Positions 11,456 to 23,091 are shown, counted from the first letter of the stretch. The stretch is DNA of 64,000 bases from Coptis chinensis (GCA_015680905.1 CM027385.1:20776501-20840500); one strand, 5' to 3'. Numbers and translations: made by a program. The notes: a model not told the origin generated them from the sequence alone.

Positions 11456-12406
11456 TTTGCACCATTTTACAATGATGAGATGATTAGTAGGTATTGGAAA
11501 GGGTTATGGTATAAGGAGAGTGATTTTTACCATCCGGATTTGGTTTTGAATTTTTACAAGAAGTGGGAAATCGAGGGTAGGAAGGTTTTTGTGAAGGTAA
11601 ATGGTACGAAGAGATAAGTTAGTACAGGGGTGTTGTCTCAGATTCTGGGCATTGAGGCAAGACACAACCTCGTAGCCACAGTGAAGGAATCCCAGTGGGG
11701 TGGCATCGAGGCATTGATGAAAGAGATTGTACTGGAGGGATAGTACAATGCGAAGTCGCATTGCGTTCGACAGTCGTCTCTGAGAACCAACCAGCTGGCT
11801 GTAGCTCAGTGGCTCAGTAAGAACATCATCGGTACCTCGAAAGTCAGCGATATCAGCTTGTCTTGTCTATACGTTCTTTGGGTTCTTCAGGAGAAGATGT
11901 ATAAGTTTTGCATCCTCGACTTTTTGATTTCTGAGCTTAGACACGTTGGAGTACATTTTGCACCGTTCCCTGTTCTGATTACTAAGATCATGTTGCATTT
12001 TGGAGATAAATTGAAATCTTAACGGATTATGTTGAAATTGCATTCAAATGTAAAGATTTATATGGATTGTATTCAGAGGACGTGGCGGTTGCCTGAAGGT
12101 AGGGTTGTTGACTCGGATGATGATAATGAGGAAGACACGACATGTTTTGAGGCCGATGCCTTGGATAAGGCTACGTTTGATATAGAACGCATTGCATTGC
12201 TTCATCATGGCCAGCGTTCTCTTAATACCATTTGCGAGGACATCCGAACTAGGCAAGCTAGCATCCATCAGAATTATGAGGAGCTCCGGGCTAACATGGA
12301 GACCCTAGTCCAGCGTGATAAGGAGCGTGAGGAATCCATGAAAGCATTTATAGAGGAACAACAGAGATTCCAAGTAGAAGTTCTACGATGCTTGCCACCT
12401 TATTAG
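11456..12406 (+). pseudogene. Family A ORF1, second copy
   Basis: This copy preserves more of the N-terminal half than A1, including the FYHPDLVLNFYKKW segment, which matches the start of plant retroelement ORF domains, and the QSSLRTNQLAVAQW block shared with A1. The open C-terminal piece 12029-12406 ends in a heptad-like coiled coil (RQASIHQNYEELRANMETLV). Several breaks. Function unknown. Confidence 0.5.
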
Positions 12407-12994
12407 AGTTTTACTTCTGACGACTCTGAGAGGTGTGAGTGGCGTCGACGTTGGCCTGATGACTCCGGCCCATCTTCGTCTCGTTGCTAGATTCTTTGTT
12501 GTATTGTTTTTCAGTAGATTGGATGTTGAGTTGTTTAAATTCAGTAGTTAAATTTAAATTCAGTAGTTAAATTTGAATTCAATAGTTAATTGTTATTTGA
12601 AATTCTAATTTAATTTAATTTGGTTTTTGTCCAAGCATGCGATGATTTTTCCATGAATCCCACCTTCCCGAATTTTTTGGGGGTGGTATTATTATTTTTT
12701 AGCATTGCTTTTATCTTATCGCCCGTTTTAGAAGTTAATTTTGCAAACTGTGAAAATATGAGTTGTGTGAGAATGCTGCTAATATTGGTGTGGCTAGAAT
12801 GAGTTACTTTTGGTTTATGCAACCTCAAGGTTTAGAAATAGGAAGTGTGCTATTTTAGTTTAAACAAAAAACTATTGGTTTGATTTTGGAGTATGCACCT
12901 AACTTGTTTCCGGTTTAGTTTTAGAAATTTCTATTTCCATCATCCTGCCTTAACAATTTGGGCAATTTGTAGAAGTTGGATTAAGAAACTAGTT

Positions 12995-13004
12995 CTCTAT
13001 AAAT
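12995..13004 (+). promoter_or_regulatory. TATA-like box ahead of A2 ORF2
   Basis: CTCTATAAAT corresponds in position to the A1 box and is also followed by a CT/CA-rich leader with TCACACACC-type words. It lies about 380 bases before the ORF2 ATG at 13381. Confidence 0.4.
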
Positions 13005-13109
13005 CCTTGATTCACTTTAAACTTGTTCACACACCTCTCACTTTGCACTCTCATTTTTCACTTCTCACTTTCCTCTTAGTTTTTTCACTGCAGGGCACTT
13101 CAGCTACAC

Positions 13110-13315
13110 GGAGCGCATGCGCCCCCTGGTTTGCTTACTCCTGAGCGCGTCCTGCCTTCAAGTGCCTAGAAGTCGAGTAAGGTAAGAGCACGCCCCGCGC
13201 CCATTTTAGGCAATTCCTGAGCGCGCCCCACCCTCAAGTACCTGGAAGTCGAGTAAGGCAAGAGCGCGCCTCACGCCCTTCATAGGCAATTTCTGAGCGC
13301 ACCCCGCGCCTTGCC
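13110..13315 (+). repeat. GC-rich iterated GAGCGC motif, A2
   Basis: Repeats of (T)GAGCGCGCCCC-type words alternate with GTGCCTAGAAGTCGAGTAAGG and its near copy GTACCTGGAAGTCGAGTAAGG, giving a higher-order unit of about 70 bases present roughly twice plus partial units. A1 has a differently arranged version, so the block has expanded and shuffled independently. Confidence 0.8.
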
Positions 13316-13380
13316 CTCCACAGCCACTTCTGATTTTGTTTGTGGATTTCTTTTGAGGTTTTTTCCAGCAGTTCTAGAGT

Positions 13381-14309
13381 GTGCTTGTGGCTATGAATTC
13401 TCCTATACTCATACCGGAGCAGTCCTTCGAAGATTTGTTCCAAAGTGACACCTATGGTGCGTGGTTTCGCAAGGTGATCATACAAGTAGGCTGGGAACCG
13501 CTAATAGTAAGCCCTGATGAACTTTATTCTCCTGCACTTACATCTTATTTTTATGATAATTGTAAGTTCTTTAATAGACCGGATGGAGAACAAGTGTTCT
13601 CTGTCACCATTAAGGATGAATCGATGGAAATTACCAGGTTCTTGTTAGCTTTCGCTCTTGGACTTTCTATGCCCGCTGAAATATGAGACTAATGGCAATA
13701 TTTGGTAGATAATATGTACCTCTATAACTATGAGAATTTGCATAAGAATTATGGGCAGGAATCTTTAGGATAGAGGACCAAGGGGAATATAACGTAGCCC
13801 TTGGTAGCCTGTCCATGAACGTGGGCACTGTTGTTTTTTTTATCATGCTAAACATTAGAGGGGAATGACATTTTTCTTCTGTGAATGACGAAACTTGTGA
13901 TATTTTCTTTGCTTTAGCTGGGGGACGTATGCTCTATGATATTCCCCAGACCTTAATGTCTAGTTTAGCACGAGCCCATAGCATGAGGCATAAGTACCTT
14001 CTTATGCCTATTTTAGTTTACCGTATTATGCTATGTTTCTTCCCTATTTTTTGTACCCGTTTCACGAATTAGGTTGGGGTTGACATTGTGAGACCCACCA
14101 ATTGTATTATTCTATATTTCTGTGCAATGACTTGGTAAGGGTGGAGGCTACAACCTCATCGGGTTGCACCTTACACCCCATCCGACCAAGTGGCACTTGA
14201 CAGGTTAGCTATAGTAGATGATAAATGGCATGAAGCTTGGCAAATTATAATGGCACGGCAGGATGCGAAGGAACCTCACTTCTTTATAGAAGAGTAGGAT
14301 AACGCTTAA
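13381..14309 (+). pseudogene. Family A ORF2, second copy
   Basis: The first piece, 13381-13686, carries IPEQSFEDLFQSDTYGAWF, YSPALTSYFYDNC and EITRFLLAFALGLSMP. A later piece, 13881-14072, carries LYDIPQTLMSSLARAHSMRH followed by a hydrophobic stretch. It is collinear with A1 ORF2 and broken in a few places. The element's own ATG sits about 65 bases after the last GC-rich repeat. Confidence 0.5.
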
Positions 14310-16109
14310 ACGCTGGAGATAAGGTAAGTTTTTAGTTTCAGTTAGTGTCTGCTTATGTCCCAAGCAATTTAATTTTTGTTATCCCCATAACGGGTGGAAC
14401 TCATATAGAGTTGCGTCTGTTTTTATTTTTCTATATTAGTATGTTCTAATTTGTTTTGCAGGTGTTCCAAAATTTCACGCATTTCAATGGTAATTCCTAC
14501 CCTTCTTATTTTATACTTTGAGGACAAAGCATACTTTTGTTTGGGGGTGGCATAGAAACACGCGTAATTTAAGGCACCTATTAGGATATATATAGGTATA
14601 ACATGCACTTGTTTTCTAGTAAAAAAATTCAAAAAGTCAAAAAAATATAAATAAAAAGTTTATGCTATACACTTAGGAATATTGGTATTGTTTCTTTCTC
14701 TATGATGATATTAGTCTAGAAATCTCACGTAGTACTTGAATTAGAATAGTCTTTAGAAACTTAGGTTAATATGTAGGTAATAATCATTGCATCTTTCTAT
14801 AAATATATTGCATGAGCATCTATGTTTGTATTCGCAGTAAGTTTCTAAAATCTAGGCTAGTATACTTATTCTACAAATCCGGTAAGAATATAGCCTAAAA
14901 ACCTTATATGAGTAAAATGTTTGAGAAATGACACAAGGGAGAAGTAAATTCCGAATAGAGAAATCACACGTCCACTTGCTTGTTCACTATGCCATGTCCT
15001 AAGAGAGAATTTAGGCCATTTTTGGATCGATATAGCTAGAAATTCAAACCTATATGAAAATTTTCCGCTAGTCGCCCCTCTGAGCCTTTCTTTAGCCTTT
15101 CATAAACCACAATTTCTTTACCCTTTTATAAAAAACAAAACAAAATAAAAATAAGCCTACCCATTTTAGATTAAGTCTGAGAATAGAGATGAAGAAAAGA
15201 AAAGAGAAAGACTTGTGAAACCAAGAATTTGTTAGTTGCTTCAAATAAGAAAATAAAGATAGTTCCATCCAAAGCAAAGAAAAGAAAAGAAAAAAAAAAT
15301 GAAAAGTTAGAATTCCAAAAAACAGAATCAAAGGAGTCAAAAGCCGAAGAAAAAGAAAAAAAATGGCTAAGGATAGAAACAAAGTGTAGAAGCAATAGTA
15401 AGAACAAGATTTTCTCTAGTTACATAATATGAAGACTCTATTATCTCAGACTTGTCCTTTTGAATATCCATTTCCTTCCTTTTTAAAACCATCTCCTAAT
15501 CCGCAACACTTAATAAAGACCTCTAGCTCAATTAGGAATAGGTTAGTGTGATAATAAGTGGCAGATGTGTTTGATCGACTTCGGCTTCCTTGTGTGTCAT
15601 TGAGAATGTAAAGTAAAGTGTGCCCACTGTACACTGAAGTGAGCGAAACTTGAGTAGAAAAATCAGAGTGGTTTTTGTTTTGACATTTATGTGAGGACCT
15701 ACTTAAGGACGCTATTCCAAAGTTTTAGAAACGAACCTGTTAGTGCATTTCATAGCATAGTTCATTATATATATGTTTATTCGTAGATGATTGATTATTA
15801 TGCATATATTAGCTTAGGTTTTGACTTGATTATTCTTTTTCATTGATAGTGAGATGTATAGATATTTGAGAATAAATAAAGAAACAATAGTTTTATTTCT
15901 TAGTCATTGTAGTATAGATGAAGTTTGTGAGTACCTTCTCTAGAAAACTCTCGCGAGGCTATAACTCATCCACTAAGGAATTCCTAGTGGTTTAAGGCCT
16001 TGTTGCATATGGTCAATGCAATTGCACTCGAAAACGAGATTAGTTAGAACTCTATTTTTGGTCACTTATTCTAATTTATCATATTTGCTTGAGGACAAGC
16101 AAAATGTTG
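14310..16109 (+). other. A2 untranslated region before the 3' LTR
   Basis: Collinear with 7363-9156 of A1 (CTTATGCC/TCCCAAGCAATTTAATT, later the AAAGAAAA-rich stretch and TTTGCTTGAGGACAAG just before the polypurine tract). The minus-strand reading frames here are products of the purine-rich tract and are not genes. Confidence 0.5.
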
Positions 16110-16122
16110 TTTGGGGGTGGTT

Positions 16123-17445
16123 TGATAAGAGCCCAAAACTATAGTTTTAACCCCTTAACAATATTACTTTTAGGCTAATTATGTGATTAATAAATAAGAG
16201 TTAGTACTGTTTACGTGCTTTTATGTATTTTAGGCATTGGAGTCGAATATGTGAAGAAATGTATCCCTTTTGCGAGATAATGGAGCAAAGGTTGGTTGCT
16301 AAGAAACTCTATGATTAATGGCCAAGATTCAAGGAGAAAAAGGCTTTTTTAAAGCCTGGTCAAAACTGAAAAGTCAAAGTCAACGCGGGTAGAAACAGCG
16401 CATAAAAGTCAACAGAACTTCCACAGGCCGTATCTTTGGACTCAGACCTCAGAAGTTTGCCTACCATATGTCAAAACGACCGGCTCGGAAAGGTATTTCT
16501 AATGGTACAAGCCTTGACCCAATCAGAGGAGCATAAGTGAATGAAAAGGCTGTTGAAGTCATTTCTAGCTTACTTTTGGGTCGATTTTCCGGCCCAAAAC
16601 ATGGCTCCAAAGCCCATGCATGAAATTGTAAGACCTAGCCTCTCCTATATAAAGAGGACTAAGGCTTAACTCTTAATCACTTAGTTTATTATCTAGAAAT
16701 TAATCATTAATTCATAAACCTAGTTTTAAGTTAGTTTTAATTCAGTTTGAATTCTTAGACTCTTTCAATTAGATTAATAAAGCAATTATTATTCTTTCAA
16801 TAATGTCTTGTTCTTATTGTTCTTATTCTGGTTAGGATAGTCTCATGAATCTAAGATAAACCTCCATTATAGAGGTTTGATGAAGCTTTGATGAAGACTT
16901 GATTTGATAGTATAGAAATAGTTGTAAAAAATCTATTCCACTCTAGTAGGTTAGTTGATTCGCCATGAGAATGGGTTGGACTGCCTCACATGCTAATTAT
17001 TAGTTGTTGGTAGAGATTGCCATGAATAATTAGGGATTAGAAAGAACCAATCTTTATGTGAAAACATAAAGATTAGGATTACAAATATTATATGCTAGTT
17101 TATTAAGTTGAATTCAAAGTAAAATAAAGACCCCCCTAATTCCTTCTTATATTCACATCTTAGTTTTAATTTGCCGTTGTTTAAGTTAGAACAATTTAAT
17201 TAGTATTCAATCACCATATTAGTTTAATCTCATTTCATTACTCTCATCGATTTCGGTTAGTATTAATTAACTAGGAAACTTTACATTAAAACAAACAAGG
17301 AGTGGAACGAATTCTTTGCTCACATTATTGCATGATAATTGAGAGTAGATAACTTTGATCACCAAGTAAATTCTAGTTTTAGTTTTACTTATTCATAACA
17401 TCAATAGTTAAGAGTAGGTAAAACTATAGTTTTTAGGATTTATCA
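16123..17445 (+). mobile_element. Family A 3' LTR of A2
   Basis: It runs from TGATAAGAGC to GGATTTATCA, 1323 bp. A TATA box, CTATATAAAG, lies at 16645-16654, about 520 bases in. The right flank, ACAAC, is family B gag sequence, so the A array was inserted into or joined to a B element. The matching left TSD cannot be found because the array's original 5' LTR is missing. Confidence 0.87.
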
Positions 17446-18918
17446 ACAACTAAGGCAACTAACATAGTTGAGGCTACACCCAACCCAGAGTTAATATCTC
17501 TAATTGAATCCCTTGCACAAAAGGTTGATGCCCTCTCTGTTAACAAACAAGACCCAAAACCCAATCCGTTCATGAACATAAACAATGGTCCATGTAATCT
17601 CTATTTTAATCCCAACCATACCAATTCCTTTTGTCCCTTACTCTATGGTTCACCTCGACCACAACCCGTAGATAATTATGCTTTCACCAACCCTAACACA
17701 TAATGGTGGTTGAACACTAATTATAATTAACAACAACCTACATCTCAATCTTTTAATTATCAAAACGTTAGACCCACTACAAACTTCCACCAATTTATCC
17801 AACATTCAGGACAAGGAGATTTAGGTGACCAGAATAAAAGTTTAGTGCACGCACCTCAATACTATCAAAATCATAACATAAATACTCAACAAACCCTAGT
17901 CCCAGTCACCCCTCCTATTACTGCACAACTGGCTAACCCATCAAAAGATGACTTATTATTAACCATGATACAAAACTAACAACAACAACAAACTATTAAG
18001 TATCCCAAGGGTGTAGTTGAAAATATTATCGTTAAAGTTCAGGATTTTTAGTACCTAGCCGACTTCGTTATTCTTGACACAGAAGTTGCTCATAATTCTA
18101 TTCCCATCATCTTAGGGCGTCCTTTCTTGGCAACTGCCAATGCCCAAATCAATTGTTGGGATGGATCAATGACTCTTTCATTTGGAAATCTGTCTGTGGA
18201 GGTTAACAAGTTTAGACTCAAGCAGGGACAAATAGGTTTGCCCATAGAAGGAGAAGTGAAGTCTAATGAGAGTTTTGTATCTCACATTAGTACGGTTGAC
18301 GCTTTTGTCCCCACACTAGTAAATACCCCTCTTATGGAAGAAGACAAAGATCATAATTTTGACTCCCTAGACGTAGATAAAATTTAGGAAGAATTCCTTT
18401 GACTATTTTGCAACCCTTCTTTGCCACCTTGTGAGTCCCCTTATATTGACATCCATTCACCCACCTTACATCATCCTGTCACTCATTTACCTTCCATCAC
18501 GAGTGTTCCCCGCCTTTCATCTTTTCAAAGGAACATTGAGTTTGCACTTGACCTTCTTGTTTCTCCTGTGCTTCATGATTTTCTAAACCCTCCTGATACG
18601 AAAATAATACTCAAGGACAAGCCACCTGACACTTTCATTTTCAGATATGAGACAGTTCAGACCTACACCATGAATAAGTTTTGTGCTAAACCCACATTCT
18701 TATCTTTTCCATTCCTTCCTTCTAAAACTTACCCATATCCCATGTATCTTCCACAACCATCCATTTTCTCAAGATCATTCACTTGGCCACACTTTCGTTA
18801 GAGGAAAAAGAAGAAACTGCATGCTCGATTAGGTTTTAGGTCCATCAGATTTTGCTCCCATTCCACTAAGCTGCGCCATAGGAAATCTTGGTGCCTAATT
18901 TTGTTTGCGGGTGCATTC
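17446..18918 (+). mobile_element. Family B internal fragment: gag tail, protease and C-terminal extension
   Basis: It begins in a gag tail (NPELISLIESLAQKVDALSV) that parallels the D element at 62510-62590. Next comes protease sequence with the Tat/Athila signature IPIILGRPFLATANAQINC and LSFGNLSVEVNKF (18060-18230), then a B-specific extension with PFQRN/SFQRN and YTMNKFCAKPTF words. Reverse transcriptase and integrase are absent. There is an internal deletion relative to D between the gag tail and protease. Broken, with several interruptions. Confidence 0.72.
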
Positions 18919-19759
18919 TGATCAGCTCCCAAATGTGAATTTTATTACCCTTACATTACTGCATTACATCCCTTCTTAAGCATAATGAGAAGACAACTCA
19001 TAGCTTTTATTGTCTTTTTCAGGTTACAGAGCCATTCAGACCACTTATTATAAAAGCCACATCTTAACACCAAAAGGAGCCTTATTTACGCTTATTATGA
19101 AGACTTGAAGTTGCTATGAAAAAGTGCTAAAAAAGTCAAAGTCAAAGTCAAAGGTCAAGGACACAAATCCAGAGAACTGAAAGTCACGTCCTTAACTAAG
19201 AAGACTAGAGATGGATGGCCTTGATACAAAAAAAGATTTGCTCAAAACATAGCTTGATCAAGAAGATATGCAAAAGCAAAAGAAAAATCAAAAAGTAAAA
19301 GCATAAAGGAACCATGGTGAGGTGTCTTGATTGTAGAGGGAGAGGGCAAATCAGACTTTTGTAAAAGTAGGGGTATAAGAACCAAAAAGTAGGAGGAGAG
19401 AATACACCTAGACTTATTCTAGTGTCATGTAGGAGTAGTGTATAATTTATTTTTCAAGTCATTTACATTCAAGTTTGTTTTACTTTTTGTCATTCAATTT
19501 AATCCTTTTTTTTCAAGTTCATGTTTCAATCATTCAATCAAGCTATTTCTTTCAAGTTTATGTTTCCATTTTTAATCAAACAAGTTTTCTTTCATCAATC
19601 AAGTTGTTCATTCAGTACAAGTTGAGTCCATAAAAACAAGTCCTAAAAGCTAAGAATACTACCTTTTCTCCTTTACAACTCTCATTCAATCCAAGTTCTA
19701 AACAATTTATGGTGAACCTCAATCAAATAATCTTTGAAACACTTACCAATACTACTTCA
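18919..19759 (+). mobile_element. Family B LTR (left)
   Basis: 841 bp from TGATCAGCTCCC to CTACTTCA, followed by AA and a primer-binding-like TGGTGCCGCCG. It is clearly homologous to the LTR at 37029-37847. It sits between two B internal regions, acting as 3' LTR for the left one and 5' LTR for the right one. Confidence 0.82.
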
Positions 19760-20160
19760 AATGGTGCCGCCGTCATGGATTGAAAGAACATGGACTCTTG
19801 GTTGAGCTCTAAGGAGGGAAGCACCAGTCTATCCCTTTCATTTCTTGTTCTTTAAATTTTTTGTTAATATATTTCGTTATTTTTCAATACTAATATGTTT
19901 TATTTCAAATCCAGGTTCGAATTTCAACTGCTGGAGAGGAGCTGAAGCTGCTGCCGGAAGACGAACTAACTTGGCCAAAACCGGTGGGGCGACCACCCGC
20001 GTGACCACACGGCCGCCGACGTGTGACGGCCCAAGCACCTCAGGACACTCCGCTGCCATTTTTTCATAGTTTGATCGATTTTTTCGTGTGATTGTAACTA
20101 AAGATCCGGATTTTGTAATAGAGTAGTATAAATTAGTGGACTTTGTTGTGATAGATAGAG

Positions 20161-20194
<34 letters not shown>

Positions 20195-20593
20195 AAAAAA
20201 ATAGAAAAAAATGAGTTTTTGTTAGTTATGTAGATTAGTATGAGTTGAGCACTTGGTTGAAGTTGTGCAACTTACCAAGGATTTGAGTTTTCATTGCCTT
20301 TGGAAGTTCAAGTGTCCAAGGCGAGTCGTAAATCATACACTCGCGCAATTTGAATCAACTTGGTAATCAACACTCTAATTACGATTAGCTCTAGTTAATA
20401 TAGGTAATCTAGGTAATCTACTTAATCTATTAGTCATAGTATTAGTATTAGTTTACTTTTATGTTTTGGGCCCTTGAAGGCAAAGTTGTTTAATAAGTAA
20501 AAACCCAGATTGTGGGTTTTTTTTAAGTAGACCTTTTTTGTAACCTAAAATAGGGAACACTCAAATGGTTGGGCCTGATTATCAAATCACGCG
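19760..20593 (+). mobile_element. Family B leader (5' untranslated region), interrupted
   Basis: Collinear with 37848-38646 after the other B LTR. It contains a primer-binding-like TGGTGCCG at 19762, GC-rich words (GCGACCACCCGCGTGACC) and an A29 run at 20164-20192. The CACTA element interrupts it at ATCACGCG, and it resumes at 32952. Confidence 0.75.
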
Positions 20594-20840
20594 CACTATG
20601 TCAGAATTCTCTATTTGCAACGGCCAATGGCCGTCGTAAATGGTCCAAAATGACAGCTATAGACTGTCGCAACAGCCATCCTTAAAAATGCTGTCGTTTT
20701 CATTAACGACGGTTCCTAACAGTTGTTTTGGTTTAAATAATTCGACAGCTTATGGTCGTAGTTTAGTTTAAATGATACGACTGCTTGAAGCTGTGGTTAA
20801 CTGAAAATTTTCGACAATTTTTGGCTGTTGCTTATTTTAT
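20594..20840. repeat. CACTA left subterminal repeats
   Basis: Short words built on ACGGC/GCCGT and ACGAC recur in both orientations: CAACGGCCAATGGCCGTCG, GACTGTCGCAACAGCC, AACGACGGTTCC, ATACGACTGC. The right end (32870-32925) has GGACCGTCGACTAC and ACGGTTAGTAGCCGTCC. Such arrays are the known binding sites of CACTA TNPA-type proteins. Confidence 0.75.
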
Positions 20841-21245
20841 TTCGCTTTCTTCAAAATTTATGAAACTACATCCCATGTCCATCCTTCAGGCCATTTTTTT
20901 TTCACCTGCAATAATTTCCAGTACACAAATCACATAGATATAAGACCTGCTGTAACAAGCACACAAAACACACATTTACAACTTAATTTTCATTTTGCAC
21001 CAAACTTCCATTAAAATACCAAAATATAAAGATAATTTGACGTTTACAAAAGCTTGACATCCAAAAATCAAGATAAATGCAGCTTTAAATGTTTACTCTC
21101 TGATGCTCACAAAACATCTAAATGCTTAGACAAAATACTACATCTAAACTTGTTTACACACAAGACTATATTTGATGTCTCAAAACTCATAAGAAAATAA
21201 ATGCACAATCTTTCATTTTAAAGGCAGGAGAGTCAAGGGCCTTCA

Positions 21246-21323
21246 TCAAGGAAAAAGTACATAACTCTTTGACCAAGGGATGACTTTACCAAGCTCAGCA
21301 TCTCCTAACGTTCCATCTCCATC
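21246..21323 (-). pseudogene. Exon-like block with stop, captured gene 3' end (unidentified)
   Basis: On the minus strand, an acceptor CTTTAG is followed by 26 codons encoding a peptide with DGTLGDAELGKVIPW and ending YVLFP-stop. The adjoining upstream sequence (to about 21400) is open in the same frame back through YNGRIDEILDYDKQL, with the acceptor's TAG lying in frame. It could therefore also be one continuous exon carrying an internal stop. I do not recognise the protein. It lies in the CACTA left arm, co-oriented with the other exon-like blocks. Confidence 0.4.
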
Positions 21324-22165
21324 CTAAAGTTGTTTATCGTAATCAAGTATCTCATCAATACGGCCGTTATAGGCATATGTAAATAGATGGAGCCATATAA
21401 GTACGGACTTGTCCCAGTGCAATCACCTTTTTTATTACAAACTTTTCTTTCGCTATGCAACTTGCAGATGGAGGAAGGCCCATACATGACTCTTCATGAA
21501 CTGGTAGGGGTCACATTTGCTACATTAAGAAAACACAATGAAAATAAACTAGCATATACCAAGAAAATGGAAAACAATGAAAAACATAAAACAAATTGAC
21601 CAAATAACAAAGGATGTGAAACCCAACGGGCAAAATTCATGCAAATTTGGAACAAACATGTAGATATAGTGCAAAACATATTCATTAAATATAGCAGCAT
21701 TTATGAAAAGAAAGAAGTACCCATGACAGGTCAAACACTTGATCAAAAGGATGCGGGAAATGAAGGCTGTACTTGACAATTTTTATCTATCACATGTTTG
21801 TAGAGAAACAAATACAATAGCATAGCTCTAGCTTGCAGCAAATTTTACAAATGAATGATGTATTGATATGAGGATGCTAAAATCCATACACAAAGCAGTA
21901 ACCAAAAGTAAGAAATAGGGATTAGTACCGGTACAAACAGAATGCACTATTGCACTTGATGAAAGCACATTCCAATCAGACTAAACCGCATAAGGAACGG
22001 TATACCTATGCCTCCTAACCCTCATATCAGTGTCCTAAAATGAACTCAGGGTATTGAAGAAGCTTGTGTCAAAAGGATACTAATGCAATGTTAAAAGTGC
22101 AGAACCTATGTTATATTAAGCCAAGCATGACGAAAGCTAAGTAGTATAGATCTCAAAAATATTAC

Positions 22166-22215
22166 CTGAGATGTACTACCCATACTAGAAGACTTTGTAT
22201 TGAAGAGTCACATCC
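22166..22215 (-). pseudogene. Short exon-like block, captured gene (unidentified)
   Basis: On the minus strand TCTGATCTACAG precedes, and GTAATATT follows, a 50-base block open in one frame (CDSSIQSLLVWVVHL). Both splice borders fit plant consensus. The product is not recognised. Short length makes chance possible. Confidence 0.3.
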
Positions 22216-22754
22216 CTGTAGATCAGAAAGAATCGACCACTAGGGATACGAGAATAACAAAATATAGACAACGAGGAAAATATGTCAAGCATACTGCAAG
22301 CAAAAATCCCTATTTTTTCGGTGAAATGAACATTTCATTGTTGAGATTTGACATTCATTAAATCAAAGAAAAGTTGGTCAAAAAGACCTACAACAAAATC
22401 CTACAGAACCTAAGCACCCTGACCTAATTAAGCATTAAAAAACTTGTGGTGAAGAGGTGTATGGATTCCTTATTGAGTTGAAACTCAGTTACTGATATCA
22501 CCAGATTTACCAATCAAGAGTCTGGATATCAAGAAAATCTAATCTAATTTTATGGCACATAACACTCTTGAAATGTGTGCCACATTGAGTGTAATAAAAG
22601 ATACTAAGAAACCAAATCATGTTTGATGTCATAAACCTTATATATATATATATGCAGTGGCTTATCAAAAGAAACCGAATCTAATAAGAAATTTTATCAA
22701 TGTGAAAGAATAAAGCATAGAACAGGAGTTAAAAAAACAGATGGAAGGGGGCAC

Positions 22755-22862
22755 CTACTTAATATCTTTCAATCCTTCCCCAGCCCCAAAAATTGCATCA
22801 TGGTTGTCTTTCCTACTTGAACAGACTGAAATGCTATCATAAGCAAAGTCCAAGTCATCCCC
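22755..22862 (-). pseudogene. Exon-like block, captured gene (unidentified)
   Basis: On the minus strand an acceptor AACTTTTTAG precedes an open block reading [14 protein letters not shown] followed by [10 protein letters not shown] and a stop, with GTGCCC after it. A second frame is open for most of its length, so the coding frame is uncertain. It lies between the dolichol kinase-like block and the two downstream blocks. Confidence 0.35.
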
Positions 22863-23020
22863 CTAAAAAGTTTAAAGATGTTACAGGTGTGAATGAAACT
22901 AATAGGCTACCTAAACACGACAAAAATAAATCAAAAGGAAAACAAATGCAGTACATAAAATGAGCAAATGTATAACTAAACAAAGACTACAAAGCAGATC
23001 ATTTAAAGGCAACCACTGAC

Positions 23021-23091
23021 CTTAAAAAGTGTATAAGCTAGCATGTCACCTAGATAGAGAATAATACCAGCAATAACAAGAAGTGCTTCAC
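23021..23091 (-). pseudogene. Dolichol kinase (EVAN)-like transmembrane exon, captured fragment
   Basis: On the minus strand CATCTTAG precedes and GTCAGTGG follows a 71-base block encoding EALLVIAGIILYLGDMLAY then TLFK. From memory, plant dolichol kinase (EVAN, the ER enzyme that phosphorylates dolichol for N-glycosylation) has a segment reading close to GEALLVT-G-VLYFGDML. Hydrophobicity, the GD and the exon borders all fit. A single exon inside a CACTA element indicates a captured host-gene piece rather than a working gene. Alternatives are another polytopic membrane protein or chance. Confidence 0.45.

Larger units (their letters stand above)
10710..16122 (+). mobile_element. Family A copy 2 (A2) internal region
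   Basis: Same order of parts as A1 without the MITE: leader, ORF1, TATA-like box (12995-13004), GC-rich block, ORF2, long untranslated region and polypurine tract (16110-16122). Both ORFs are broken, with about six breaks in all. It is flanked by A LTRs on both sides. With the 15%-range LTR difference this is an old copy, perhaps several million years, or a recombinant of two subfamilies. Confidence 0.75.

Noticed and set aside
15092-15407. Phe/Leu-rich membrane protein on the minus strand
   Set aside because: Produced by the AAAGAAAA-rich tract of the family A untranslated region; overlapping frames are equally open.
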